Source: Glandiceps talaboti
Taxonomy: Eukaryota > Hemichordata > Enteropneusta > Spengelidae
Assembly: GCF_964340395.1 (NCBI RefSeq)
Contig: NC_135571.1
Coordinates: forward strand, 10,862,440 to 10,926,439
Reading direction: 5' to 3'
Length of the DNA stretch: 64,000 nt
In this document: positions 51,335 through 60,049 of the stretch, piece by piece
Numbering within the stretch: position 1 is the first letter of the stretch
Layout: each line of letters opens with the position of its first letter
Position numbers and translations under genes: made by a program
The notes under the pieces: model-generated
Told to the model about the DNA's origin: nothing
The model's input: the letters and a program-made list of their open reading frames with translations, nothing else
The model's database searches: none

Positions 51335-52293
51335 TATATAAATGAGCCATAGCCACTTGCGAGCTAATATTGTATTCAAATCATACAAAATAATGGAGTT
51401 ATTAGGCATTACGAGTATTCAAAAATAGTATTACACCTGTGGCACCGGTTTGTTTTTACATATTGTAAATACCGAATAATACCATCATTTTGTATGTGAA
51501 TTAAACTATTTATTGTTTGTGATGACAGCAACAGTACAATTATTACAGCTAATATGATGTCCCCTTGGTGTTTCACTCATGGGACATTACGTTTTTGACA
51601 CATAGACAGATTTCAACTCTAGACTAACAAGAACAGATGCACAATAATTCAACACCGCAGGACCCTTTGAACAGTGATAAGCATTGCTATTCCTTCACAG
51701 TGAAGTAAAAAGAGGCTTCTAATGAAAACGTTACATATGGACTTGACGATTTTAGTGGCTGCAATTGTTTTTTTTCTAACTGATAATCCACATTTCAACT
51801 TGACTACTTCTACATCCCCACTGTGCACGTCACCCATGTAGTTGTTTCTTTTGCATTAGAAATTGTCTGACGGTGTGTATTAAATGTCATGTCACATGAT
51901 TGAAGCACCAGGCCTACAACATTTTAGCTATATTTAGGTACCAGTTGAATTTTCAAGGTTGCTAATACAGTGTAAACATGTTTTGTAATCTCTCAATGGT
52001 ATAAATAGTCTGTTATGTTCTACACAGCCTAAAGAGGTGTATATTTAAATGAGCTAATTTGACTTCATAATGTTTATGATATTGTTCTATGAATAATTAT
52101 ATTAATATCCTATTGACCTTATAATATTGAATTATCTTCTCTCGTAAACAGTTCTCGTACAATAGGCGTACCTGGAAATTTAGTCCGACGACGAAACGTA
52201 TGGCTGGATGTAACAAACGTAGTCAGTTGGTTCATTTGATAGTACAATTGAATTTTGCGATATTTCCGACCGCTATCATACCGTGTCAAATGT
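51335..52293. other. Noncoding region
   Basis: No supported feature up to the ACTGT pentanucleotide run. Confidence 0.4.
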
Positions 52294-52489
52294 ATACTGT
52301 ACTGTACTGTACTGTACTGTATATTGTATAATATAACATAGTTATATTATATTGTATTATATGATATCATATTATTATATTATATAACATTGTATTATAT
52401 GATATGATATGATATTGTATTGTATTATATTATATATTATATTATATTATATTATATTATATTGTATTATATTATATTACATTATATAT
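52294..52489. repeat. ACTGT run then TATTA-type AT array (left flank of DIRS)
   Basis: Five ACTGT units (to about 52,318) are followed by degenerate TATAT/TATTA pentanucleotides that run up to the DIRS left end. The same kind of array resumes beyond the right end, so the element is inserted into it. Confidence 0.9.
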
Positions 52490-52650
52490 TATTCTCCCAA
52501 TCCTCCGTTCATTACACTCGTTTTCAATAGCTGTATTCCCTTGACCTTCGGGTGAACGTAGCCCTTCAAAGTAACCTTTAACCTTTGACCTGAATAATAA
52601 ATCACACCTAGCAATGCACACTGGGAAATCCCCCCATGAACGCCATCTTT
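52490..52650 (+). repeat. DIRS left inverted terminal repeat
   Basis: The outer 40 bases (TTCTCCCAATCCTCCGTTCA...) pair only with the first half of the internal complementary region. The inner 125 bases, to CGCCATCTTT, pair with the right ITR. Confidence 0.94.
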
Positions 52651-52702
52651 TCTCTACGGCTTGTAGCGGGTGGACGTATATGCCTGAGCTCCCGTGCTTA
52701 CG

Positions 52703-53044
52703 GTGAGTAATATTCTTTCATTTACGCATTGTTTGGTTTATAAATGTCCTTACGCCTTTATCAGACTACCTCAAGTGGGGTTTTATGTGTTTGGTTTTAA
52801 TATTTTCATGGTTTCCAGTTGTCACCATATTTTTTTTGTGTTGCTTGTTTACGTGCGTTGTCGCCACGTCTTTTCCACGTGGGTACTTACAACGCAACGT
52901 AACGTGTGTGCAAACGGTGCCCGTTTTCCATTTCATACCAGAAATATGTTAGAAATATGTTTGAATTTCTTTGTTTGTCGTCTAACCACGTTGGTTCGTT
53001 GGCTATTGCAGTATGCATTTTTCCCCTCTCTTTATATTTTGCAG
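52703..53044 (+). other. Candidate 5' UTR intron of the DIRS element
   Basis: Donor TTACG/GTGAGTAA at 52,703 and acceptor TATATTTTGCAG ending 53,044, six bases before the ORF1 ATG. If spliced, the leader joins directly to the gag-like start. The long open frame that begins inside this interval (from about 52,694) would then be intron. Confidence 0.45.
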
Positions 53045-53050
53045 ATAGTT

Positions 53051-54271
53051 ATGAGTACCGGAGCGGAAAACGATGTTGAGAAGGGTCCAAGTGTCGCACC
53101 CACGTGCACGACTGCACATGACGACATGTCAAAACTTAGTGGGCGACAACTAGGTCAAGTGCTCTCCAGTTTGGTAGAGTCTGTGCAGCAGTTGACTGCT
53201 AACCAATCCCGTATTATGAGCAGTAACCACTCTTTGGGTGGACAAGCTGACAATGGAGTTAATATAACTCCAGCAGGCCCCTCTCAGGTGCAAGGGGGGT
53301 GTACCTCTGGTTACACTGCCTGCCAACGACCTAGGTCTCGTTTGGGTGACAGAGACAAATGCACTGAAGAGGCACAGAGCGAAAATGGTCCAGTCACTGA
53401 TGAGGTATCCTCTACTGAGGATTTGCAAACTACAGACAGACGAAAACGTACTAGGTCTGCCACTGTCAGAGGTAAGAAAGCTAAGAGAGCCAAGAAGTCT
53501 GATTCTGAGACTGTGTCTAGTGCATCAGAGTGTGAATTTCAAAATCCTCATAGCAAAGATGGTGGTATCCGTCTGTCTAAGTCGGTATGTGATTGGTTCC
53601 AACAACAACGTACTAACACAGTTACCACAGAATATAGAAAGGAAATGCAACTACAGTATGTAGTTTGCCAAGAACAAGAGAGCATACTTACTCCTCCTAA
53701 AATACCCGACCACCTGGCTACTCAATGGGGGAAGCAGTACAATACCAAGAACTTGGTGACACATGATAATCGTTTCTTCAAGGCTTCTGAAAGCTTACTG
53801 TTTGCACAATTACCACTATTGGAAATCTTACAGGCTCATCATGAGGGTATAAATTTGGATATGAAAGTAATACTTCCTGCCATTCAACATAGTGTTTCTC
53901 TTTTTGGTAGTGCTTTTCATGGTTTACAGATGGCAAGACAGAAAGTCTTCAATGATATTTTGCCCTATTCATATGCATCTATGAAGAACCTGGAACCAAC
54001 TGGTAACACACTGTATGGAGATGAACCATTGTCCGAAGCTAAGAAAGCCAAACAAGCTCACAACGTGGCACGTGAAATGACAAAGTCATCAGGAAGTGGT
54101 TACCAACGTAAACGAGGTAATACACGCAATTACTCTACTAAGTATAGCAAGCCCTATTTTCGTCAACAAACCTATGGTGGTAACAGAGGCAAGTACAACC
54201 GTGACTTCAATAAGCAGGGAGGTAACAAGTTTACAAAATTTGATAATTCCTTTCGAGGAAAGAAGGACTGA
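53051..54271 (+). CDS. DIRS ORF1, gag-like protein
   Basis: 406 residues from MSTGAEND. The frame is open further upstream to 52,694, but that part contains a likely intron and has no gag character, so I choose this ATG, which follows the acceptor at 53,044. The protein has an early polar helix, a basic nuclear-localisation-like cluster (RGKKAKRAKK), a hydrophobic middle, and a C-terminal tail rich in Arg, Gly, Tyr, Asn and Lys in place of a CCHC knuckle, as is usual in DIRS gag proteins. It would package element RNA. The TGA stop is followed by more open frame. Confidence 0.85.
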   Translation: MSTGAENDVEKGPSVAPTCTTAHDDMSKLSGRQLGQVLSSLVESVQQLTANQSRIMSSNHSLGGQADNGVNITPAGPSQVQGGCTSGYTACQRPRSRLGDRDKCTEEAQSENGPVTDEVSSTEDLQTTDRRKRTRSATVRGKKAKRAKKSDSETVSSASECEFQNPHSKDGGIRLSKSVCDWFQQQRTNTVTTEYRKEMQLQYVVCQEQESILTPPKIPDHLATQWGKQYNTKNLVTHDNRFFKASESLLFAQLPLLEILQAHHEGINLDMKVILPAIQHSVSLFGSAFHGLQMARQKVFNDILPYSYASMKNLEPTGNTLYGDEPLSEAKKAKQAHNVAREMTKSSGSGYQRKRGNTRNYSTKYSKPYFRQQTYGGNRGKYNRDFNKQGGNKFTKFDNSFRGKKD

Positions 54272-56318
54272 CCTGACTCTAAAGGTCAGTTTTCCACAAG
54301 TAGGAGGCCGTCTAACACAGTTTACTCAAAAGTGGCAGGGTGTCACTTCAGACCCTTGGATACTAGAGACAGTACAGGGCTACCATTTAGAGCTGTTGTC
54401 AGTTCCTGCACAGAGTCATCACCCAGTAACAAGAGTGCCGCAGGCACAAGTACAACTCATAGACTCAGAGGTTCAGTCATTGATAGCAAAAGGGGCAATA
54501 CATGCAGTCAGCTACACAGCAGGCCAGTTCGTCTCTACAGTGTTTCTAGTACCCAAGGTTTCAGGGGGGTGGCGCCCAGTGTTCAATCTCAGGCCGTTAA
54601 ACAAGTTTATACTTTACCAACATTTCAAGATGGAGGGCATCCAGCATGTCAAAAGTCTTCTTCGCAAGGACGACTTCATGGCAACGGTCGACCTCAAGGA
54701 TGCCTACTTCACAGTACCGATTTTCATAAATCATCGCAAGTATCTTCGTTTCATTTGGAAGGAGACTCTGTACGAATTCGCAGTCCTCCCATTTGGTATT
54801 GCAAGTGCACCAAGAGTGTTCACAAAGCTGTTAAAACCTGTAGTAGCTTACCTACGTCGTCAGGGTATCCGTTGTGTGATTTACATAGACGACCTCCTTG
54901 TTTTGGGCGAGACATTGACCATATGCGAGCACAATGTCAAAACTGCCACAGATATTTTAGAGAACCTGGGGTTTCTTATCAATTGGGAGAAATCGAAGAT
55001 TGTTCCACAGCAACGAGTACAGTTTTTGGGAATGATTTTCGACTCAGTCCAGATGACGATCAGTCTCCCAGAGCCGAAGTTGTCACGGCTGAGGGCAAAT
55101 TGCACGGAGCTACTCAACCAATCTGTGGTATCAATAAGAAGTCTGGCACAATGTCTGGGTCGAATGACTGCAGCACTGGATGCGATAACCACTGCACCAC
55201 TACATTACAGAGCACTGCAGAGGGACCAGATTTCAGGCCTCACAAAGACAAAGTCCTACGACACAAAGGTGAGGTTATCACAGGAAGCAAAGTCAGAACT
55301 ACAATGGTGGGTAGATTGCCTGGAGGCTTGGAACGGGAAAAGTATTCTCCCGTGCCGGCCAGAGCTTACTATTCAGACGGATGCATCCAATATGGGTTGG
55401 GGAGCCCTCGACAACAACAACACTGCACAAGGTCAGTGGAGTCCAGAGGAAAGACTACTTCACATAAATCAGTTGGAATTGCTTGCTGCATATCTGGGAC
55501 TGAAAAGTCTAGCCAATCACCTCCAAGATCTTTGTATAGAGATTCAGAGCGACAATGCCACAACAGTAGCGTACATCAACCGGTTAGGGGGCACCCACTC
55601 TTGGTCTCTGAATCAGATAGCAACGGACATGTGGAAATGGTGTTTAGCACGGAACATTCTCCTCATCGCAAGTCACAGACCGGGTCACACCAACATAAAG
55701 GCGGATCACCTGTCACGTCACTTCAGAGACAACCTAGAGTGGCAGTTACAACCACACATCCTTCAAGTGGCATTATCACAGATGAATCTGACACCACAAG
55801 TGGATCTATTTGCAACAAGGCTCAACAATCAGTTCCCATGTTATGTGGCCTGGAAACCAGACCCTCAGGCTTGGAAAGTGGATGCTTTCTCCATACCATG
55901 GAACCATCTTCGCGGGTATGCGTTCCCACCATTTTGCCTTCTGCCAAGAGTACTACACAAAGTGCGACAGGATCAGGCAAAACTTGTATTGGTAGCACCA
56001 CCATGGGTAGCCCAACCGTGGTATGCGGACCTTCTGTCTCTACTAGCAGCACAGCCATTACTACTCCCCCAGTATCCGCAACTACTGACCAACCCAGTAA
56101 CGCTGGAGACTCACCCACTAGAAGGACAGATCTCTCTAGCCGTGTGGCCGCTCTCAGGAGTACCCTCAGAGCCAGAGGCATTTCAGAACGTGTGTCCAGA
56201 GTGGTCCTGCAGTCCATACGACAAGGCACAGCTAAACAATATGAGTCAGCATGGCGTCGCTGGAGTGATTGGTGTAGATTGCAGAAAGAAAATCCTATTT
56301 CAGCATCTGTACCAGTAG
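54174..56318 (+). CDS. DIRS ORF2, reverse transcriptase-RNase H
   Basis: The frame is open from 54,096; the first ATG is at 54,174, overlapping the end of ORF1. RT motifs in order: TVDLKDAYF (motif A Asp), LPFGIASAPRVF (B), and CVIYIDDLLVLG (C, catalytic YIDD at about 54,882-54,893). RNase H follows with TIQTDASNMGWG, QLELLAAYLGL, QSDNATTVAYI and HRPGHTNIKADHLSR, so all acidic residues are present. The next block (VDLFATRLNNQ, WKPDPQAWKVDAF, FPPFCLLPRVL, PPWVAQPWY) is the conserved DIRS-family region after RNase H, sometimes annotated as methyltransferase-like; I see no convincing methylase motif. No premature stop. Confidence 0.93.
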   Translation: MVVTEASTTVTSISREVTSLQNLIIPFEERRTDLTLKVSFPQVGGRLTQFTQKWQGVTSDPWILETVQGYHLELLSVPAQSHHPVTRVPQAQVQLIDSEVQSLIAKGAIHAVSYTAGQFVSTVFLVPKVSGGWRPVFNLRPLNKFILYQHFKMEGIQHVKSLLRKDDFMATVDLKDAYFTVPIFINHRKYLRFIWKETLYEFAVLPFGIASAPRVFTKLLKPVVAYLRRQGIRCVIYIDDLLVLGETLTICEHNVKTATDILENLGFLINWEKSKIVPQQRVQFLGMIFDSVQMTISLPEPKLSRLRANCTELLNQSVVSIRSLAQCLGRMTAALDAITTAPLHYRALQRDQISGLTKTKSYDTKVRLSQEAKSELQWWVDCLEAWNGKSILPCRPELTIQTDASNMGWGALDNNNTAQGQWSPEERLLHINQLELLAAYLGLKSLANHLQDLCIEIQSDNATTVAYINRLGGTHSWSLNQIATDMWKWCLARNILLIASHRPGHTNIKADHLSRHFRDNLEWQLQPHILQVALSQMNLTPQVDLFATRLNNQFPCYVAWKPDPQAWKVDAFSIPWNHLRGYAFPPFCLLPRVLHKVRQDQAKLVLVAPPWVAQPWYADLLSLLAAQPLLLPQYPQLLTNPVTLETHPLEGQISLAVWPLSGVPSEPEAFQNVCPEWSCSPYDKAQLNNMSQHGVAGVIGVDCRKKILFQHLYQ

Positions 56319-57109
56319 TGTTGGAATTCCTAATGGATTTGTATGACAGAAAGTTAGAGTATCGGTCTTTGAACGTTTATCGTTCAGCAATTTCATCTGT
56401 GCATATGCCAGTTGAGGGATATCGTCTGGGTAGTCACCCACTTGTTACACAATTTATGAGAGGAGTCTTTGTTTCTCGGCCTCCGAAACCCAAATATAGT
56501 TTAGTTTGGAACGTTAAGCAAGTATTGGAATGTCTTCGCAAGATGTCTCCAGCAAAGGAATTAACTTTGAAGTTATTAACTTTTAAAACGGTCATGTTAG
56601 TTGCATTATGTACAGCAGGTCGCTGTTCTGATATTGCTTCTCTGCAAGCAGGAAAAATTTCTGTTGCAAAGGGTTCTGCTATGTTGTTGCCTGGAGGTCT
56701 GGCGAAAACAGACAGGCCATCCAGAATTAGAAAGACTTTACTTTTACCCGCCTTCAAGAAGGACAGGCGAATTTGTGTGGTATATTATTTGTTTGCCTAT
56801 ATGGAACGAACTAAGAATTTACGCAAGTCAAACACTAGGCTGTTTGTCAGTTATGCTACGGGGAAACCAGTGATGCCAGCTACTATTGGTCGTTGGATTC
56901 AAGTAATACTACGACGGGCTGGAATTGGTAAGGAATTTACAGCTCATTCCACAAGAGCGGCAGTCACCAGTGCTCTACATTTCAAGGGAGCATCAACCAG
57001 TCAGATTTTGGGGCTAGCTAATTGGGCTTCAGCAAGAACTTTTGCTAAACACTATAAGTGTGATGTTTCTTCATTGGATGTGAATGTTATGGATGCAATA
57101 ACTCACTAA
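54923..57109 (+). CDS. DIRS ORF3, tyrosine recombinase
   Basis: The recombinase domain occupies about 56,130-57,109. It has an N-terminal SAM-like part (TAKQYESAWRRWSDWC) and the catalytic residues R (TAGRCSDIASL), H-x-x-R (FTAHSTRAAVTS) and Y (FAKHYKCD), the R-H-R-Y set of lambda-type recombinases. It integrates the circular DNA copy. The frame is stop-free from just after the ORF1 TGA (54,272); the first ATG in it is 54,923, and none lies close to the domain. Expression therefore probably needs internal initiation, frameshifting from ORF2, or readthrough of the ORF1 stop, which is in the same frame. The part overlapping ORF2 shows no domain of its own. Confidence 0.88.
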   Translation: MRAQCQNCHRYFREPGVSYQLGEIEDCSTATSTVFGNDFRLSPDDDQSPRAEVVTAEGKLHGATQPICGINKKSGTMSGSNDCSTGCDNHCTTTLQSTAEGPDFRPHKDKVLRHKGEVITGSKVRTTMVGRLPGGLEREKYSPVPARAYYSDGCIQYGLGSPRQQQHCTRSVESRGKTTSHKSVGIACCISGTEKSSQSPPRSLYRDSERQCHNSSVHQPVRGHPLLVSESDSNGHVEMVFSTEHSPHRKSQTGSHQHKGGSPVTSLQRQPRVAVTTTHPSSGIITDESDTTSGSICNKAQQSVPMLCGLETRPSGLESGCFLHTMEPSSRVCVPTILPSAKSTTQSATGSGKTCIGSTTMGSPTVVCGPSVSTSSTAITTPPVSATTDQPSNAGDSPTRRTDLSSRVAALRSTLRARGISERVSRVVLQSIRQGTAKQYESAWRRWSDWCRLQKENPISASVPVVLEFLMDLYDRKLEYRSLNVYRSAISSVHMPVEGYRLGSHPLVTQFMRGVFVSRPPKPKYSLVWNVKQVLECLRKMSPAKELTLKLLTFKTVMLVALCTAGRCSDIASLQAGKISVAKGSAMLLPGGLAKTDRPSRIRKTLLLPAFKKDRRICVVYYLFAYMERTKNLRKSNTRLFVSYATGKPVMPATIGRWIQVILRRAGIGKEFTAHSTRAAVTSALHFKGASTSQILGLANWASARTFAKHYKCDVSSLDVNVMDAITH

Positions 57110-57153
57110 AGTAAGTGCAAACTTTATTTCCAGTTTTGTTGCTTCAAAATCAG

Positions 57154-57275
57154 CTATTGAAAACGAGTGTAATGAACGGAGGATTGGGAGAATAAATTGA
57201 AATTATACCAGCTTACCGTGCAGGATAATTTTGGTTATTCTCCTAATCCGGAGTGAGTGGAGCGAGTTGAAATAG
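57154..57275 (+). repeat. DIRS internal complementary region
   Basis: 57,154-57,193 is the inverse of the outer left end (52,491-52,530). 57,195-57,275 is the inverse of the outer right end (57,447-57,528). The junction at about 57,194 marks the exact circle joint and so defines the element's termini. A (CTCC)n run follows at 57,277-57,292. Confidence 0.94.
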
Positions 57276-57325
57276 CTCCCTCCCTCCCTCCCTGTTATGT
57301 TTTTTATTAAGTGTTTGTTGCTTTC

Positions 57326-57529
57326 AAAGATGGCGTTCATGGGGGGATTTCCCAGTGTGCATTGCTAGGTGTGATTTATTATTCAGGTCAAAGGTTAAAG
57401 GTTACTTTGAAGGGCTACGTTCACCCGAAGGTCAAGGGAATACAGCTATTTCAACTCGCTCCACTCACTCCGGATTAGGAGAATAACCAAAATTATCCTG
57501 CACGGTAAGCTGGTATAATTTCAATTTAT
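57326..57529 (-). repeat. DIRS right inverted terminal repeat
   Basis: Pairs with the left ITR from AAAGATGGCG to GGGAATACAGCTATT. The outer extension, to TTTCAATTTA, pairs with the internal complementary region. Confidence 0.94.
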
Positions 57530-57615
57530 ATTACATTATATTATATTATATTATATTTTTATTATATTATATTATATTATATTATATTATATTATATTAT
57601 ATTATATTATATTAT
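57530..57615. repeat. TATTA-type AT array (right flank of DIRS)
   Basis: Pentanucleotide TATTA repeats resume directly after the element. The first bases share a 14-bp stretch (TTATATTACATTAT) with the left flank. Confidence 0.92.
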
Positions 57616-59884
57616 GTATGATTTGATATAATATTTCGGGTTTTTTAAAAATCTTTTCACAATTCTAACAAACAGAAAAGAAAAGCTTACAAACGGTATG
57701 AAACTAAATACATCCTGTTGGGATTTGTTACGACTGTAACATTTAATAATCAATTGCAAAGTCAAAAAATGTAATAAACTTTTCGGTACCTTCATTTGAC
57801 ACCCATTGATCACTGGTACTAAAGTAAAATAAAATACAATACAATGACCTTGTTCGAAAAAATTATTGGTTGCTCAAAAGAATTTATTGATCATACAAGC
57901 ACTAATGCGCCATACAACTTAAACCCTTTTACAATTTATAATTCGGTGTTCAAGTGTGTTTGTTTCAGTACAAGCATTGCAATTCATAGTCGTTTTGTTC
58001 CACATAGAAATATATTACAAGATATATATGACGTCATAGAAAGTTGTCATTAAATTCAATTCATGTAAATTCTTTTGTGATTGACTTCTCTAAGGACCAA
58101 CATACCATAACCTCATTACAATGTATATGCAAATTACTACACCATTTCCTGATGGACTTTGAAATTGACATATCATGAGATACTTGGTCGAAAGTGAGTA
58201 TCTCATAAACGAGTTGACACATATTAGTTTCGATACATCAAGAGCTCATTCTTGTACTCTATCGAAACTTTTCCATTTTCATTATCACTAAAAAAAATAT
58301 ACGTTAGTTTGTTGACCATTTCATCTGTGTATTTTCTGCTTGCTGGATTTATTATCATATAAGTCTTCGTGCGATTTATATTTTTCATCATCTCTTGTCA
58401 TACTGTATTAAACAACTCTTGACGTTATCACATGATCACAACAGTAGACGTTCTTAGCTGATTTTAAATCTGTAGGAACTTAACGTTGAATACTTGAAAT
58501 AACGCTTACGAAATGTTGAACAGTTCAACGACAAGCCCTGGCTGTATTTCCTCGTTCACAAAGACTCATAGCTCGTGTAACACTATGATTTTTCTAATCA
58601 CTGCATGACCTAAGCTACGTCATGTATCGTAATGACTTGCTTCATCAAATTTAAAACTGTTCTACATTTAAGCATAGACACGACATGATCACGTCATAAC
58701 CAACCTGACCTTATTTGTTGGCTCCATGCAAAGGATTTGAGAAACAGATGTCAACCACTTTATCAGTAGAAAGACACACAGCACAGGTGACGGATTTATT
58801 TGTTCGTCAGTCTTACATGTATACTCAATCATATACTACTCAACTGAAGTGCACGACTAGTCTGTACTCAAAGGAGATACTGAATCAATTGTACATATGA
58901 CAGATCAGCTTGACAAAGTCTTATTGAAGTTTCTCTATTATTAAAGTAATGTGACAAATTCTCTAAATTGAAATATGTAAAAAGAGTCGCATTTATAATG
59001 CCAGGACAAAAACTTTTAGTAACAACTGAGAGAGAACAAAGAGACACCCCCCCCCCGTTAGTTTTTTTTATTGCCGTTAAGGGTTCCTCCTTCAGAATAT
59101 ATTATATATAAAACATGGCAATAAAGTTTTTAAAAAATCATGAGCGAGAAAGGAAATTAGTCCAGATATGCAAATGTATCACAAACGATGGATTTCACGA
59201 ATGTCGTTTTAAATTTACAATAGGTGTAAAAAGCAAAGCAAAACAACAATATTCTGGGTTTTGAAACATCCTCAGTGTATTTACATTGTTTTAAAACACC
59301 AGCCACTCTCTAATTCTTCTGTAGAAGTTAGTAATCCTGACAAATATGAAATGACTTGTATGTGTAGAATTGGATATTTAGAGCAAAACAGGCTAACAAC
59401 CTTACTATATTGAGAACAGGATGATGTGATCTAATCGGATATGGCCTTGTTTTTGTTGATAGTATGATGTATTTTGAACACGTACAATATCACCTGGATA
59501 GACGGGTAGATATACGATTAATAAATCATAAATACAGATGGCTTTATCGTCTAATTTTAATCTAAAGTACAACGTGCTTGGTTTATCGTTTTGCATTTTC
59601 TGAAACTGGGTACACAATTTAATAGGTTTGTGTTGTCTATTTGTTGACACAATCTACAATTATGTCATTGTAGACAGTGACACACACAAGCCAAGTTGAA
59701 CTCTGCCGAACAAAAAATAGGGTTTTTATATCCCGGTTGTTCTACGTCATAATATCGCGTGTTTACGTCATTGGTTCTGTGGTGCCCAAAATATGAGTTG
59801 AAACGCTCGGAACCACCATATTTTATCCGATTTGTATATAGTTGTATTATTCATATAGTGGTCTTCGCTCAGCTGTATAATACT
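57616..59884. other. Noncoding region
   Basis: No coding exon or RNA gene recognised. A C run lies at 59,048-59,056. Frames such as 57,844-58,053 and 59,405-59,650 have no family resemblance. Confidence 0.4.
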
Positions 59885-60000
59885 TTTGACCACCTAAGGG
59901 TTTTGTCACTGCTCGTGTTACGACTTATAGTGACAAGGCTCCTTAGGTCACTATAATTTCCTTGGCTGAACCAAGAATATCTTGGAGATTAATATCTAAG
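59885..60000. mobile_element. Dispersed repeat, second copy of the intron-3 foldback family
   Basis: CACCTAAGGGTT, TATAGTGACAAGGC, CTTGGCTGAACCAAG and ATTAATATCTAA match 6,405-6,540 in order. Confidence 0.6.
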
Positions 60001-60002
60001 TA

Positions 60003-60003
60003 T

Positions 60004-60049
<46 letters not shown>
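60003..60049. repeat. (TTG)n microsatellite
   Basis: About 15 TTG trinucleotides directly after the dispersed repeat. Confidence 0.97.

Larger units (their letters stand above)
52490..57529 (+). mobile_element. Complete DIRS-type tyrosine-recombinase retrotransposon, about 5.0 kb
   Basis: The architecture is diagnostic. Inverted terminal repeats share about 125 bp (52,526-52,650 and 57,326-57,452), each with a unique outer extension. An internal complementary region (57,154-57,275) is the exact inverse of the two outer ends joined together. Three long ORFs (gag-like, RT/RNase H, tyrosine recombinase) are all open. No integrase or protease is present. DIRS elements replicate through reverse transcription and integrate as circles by the recombinase, using the internal region to complete the termini. 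Intact ORFs and good terminal complementarity point to recent activity. Confidence 0.96.

Noticed and set aside
52694-53050. N-terminal extension of DIRS ORF1 (119 codons)
   Set aside because: It lies across a plausible intron and reads as hydrophobic, low-information sequence. The ATG at 53,051 directly follows the acceptor.
55780-56080. DNA methyltransferase domain in DIRS ORF2
   Set aside because: The VDLFATRLNNQ region is the conserved DIRS segment sometimes labelled this way, but I see no DPPY-type motif, so I do not claim enzymatic function.
55822-56229. Minus-strand ORFs inside the DIRS RT and recombinase (also 54,881-55,192 and 56,434-56,757)
   Set aside because: Shadows of well-supported plus-strand coding sequence.
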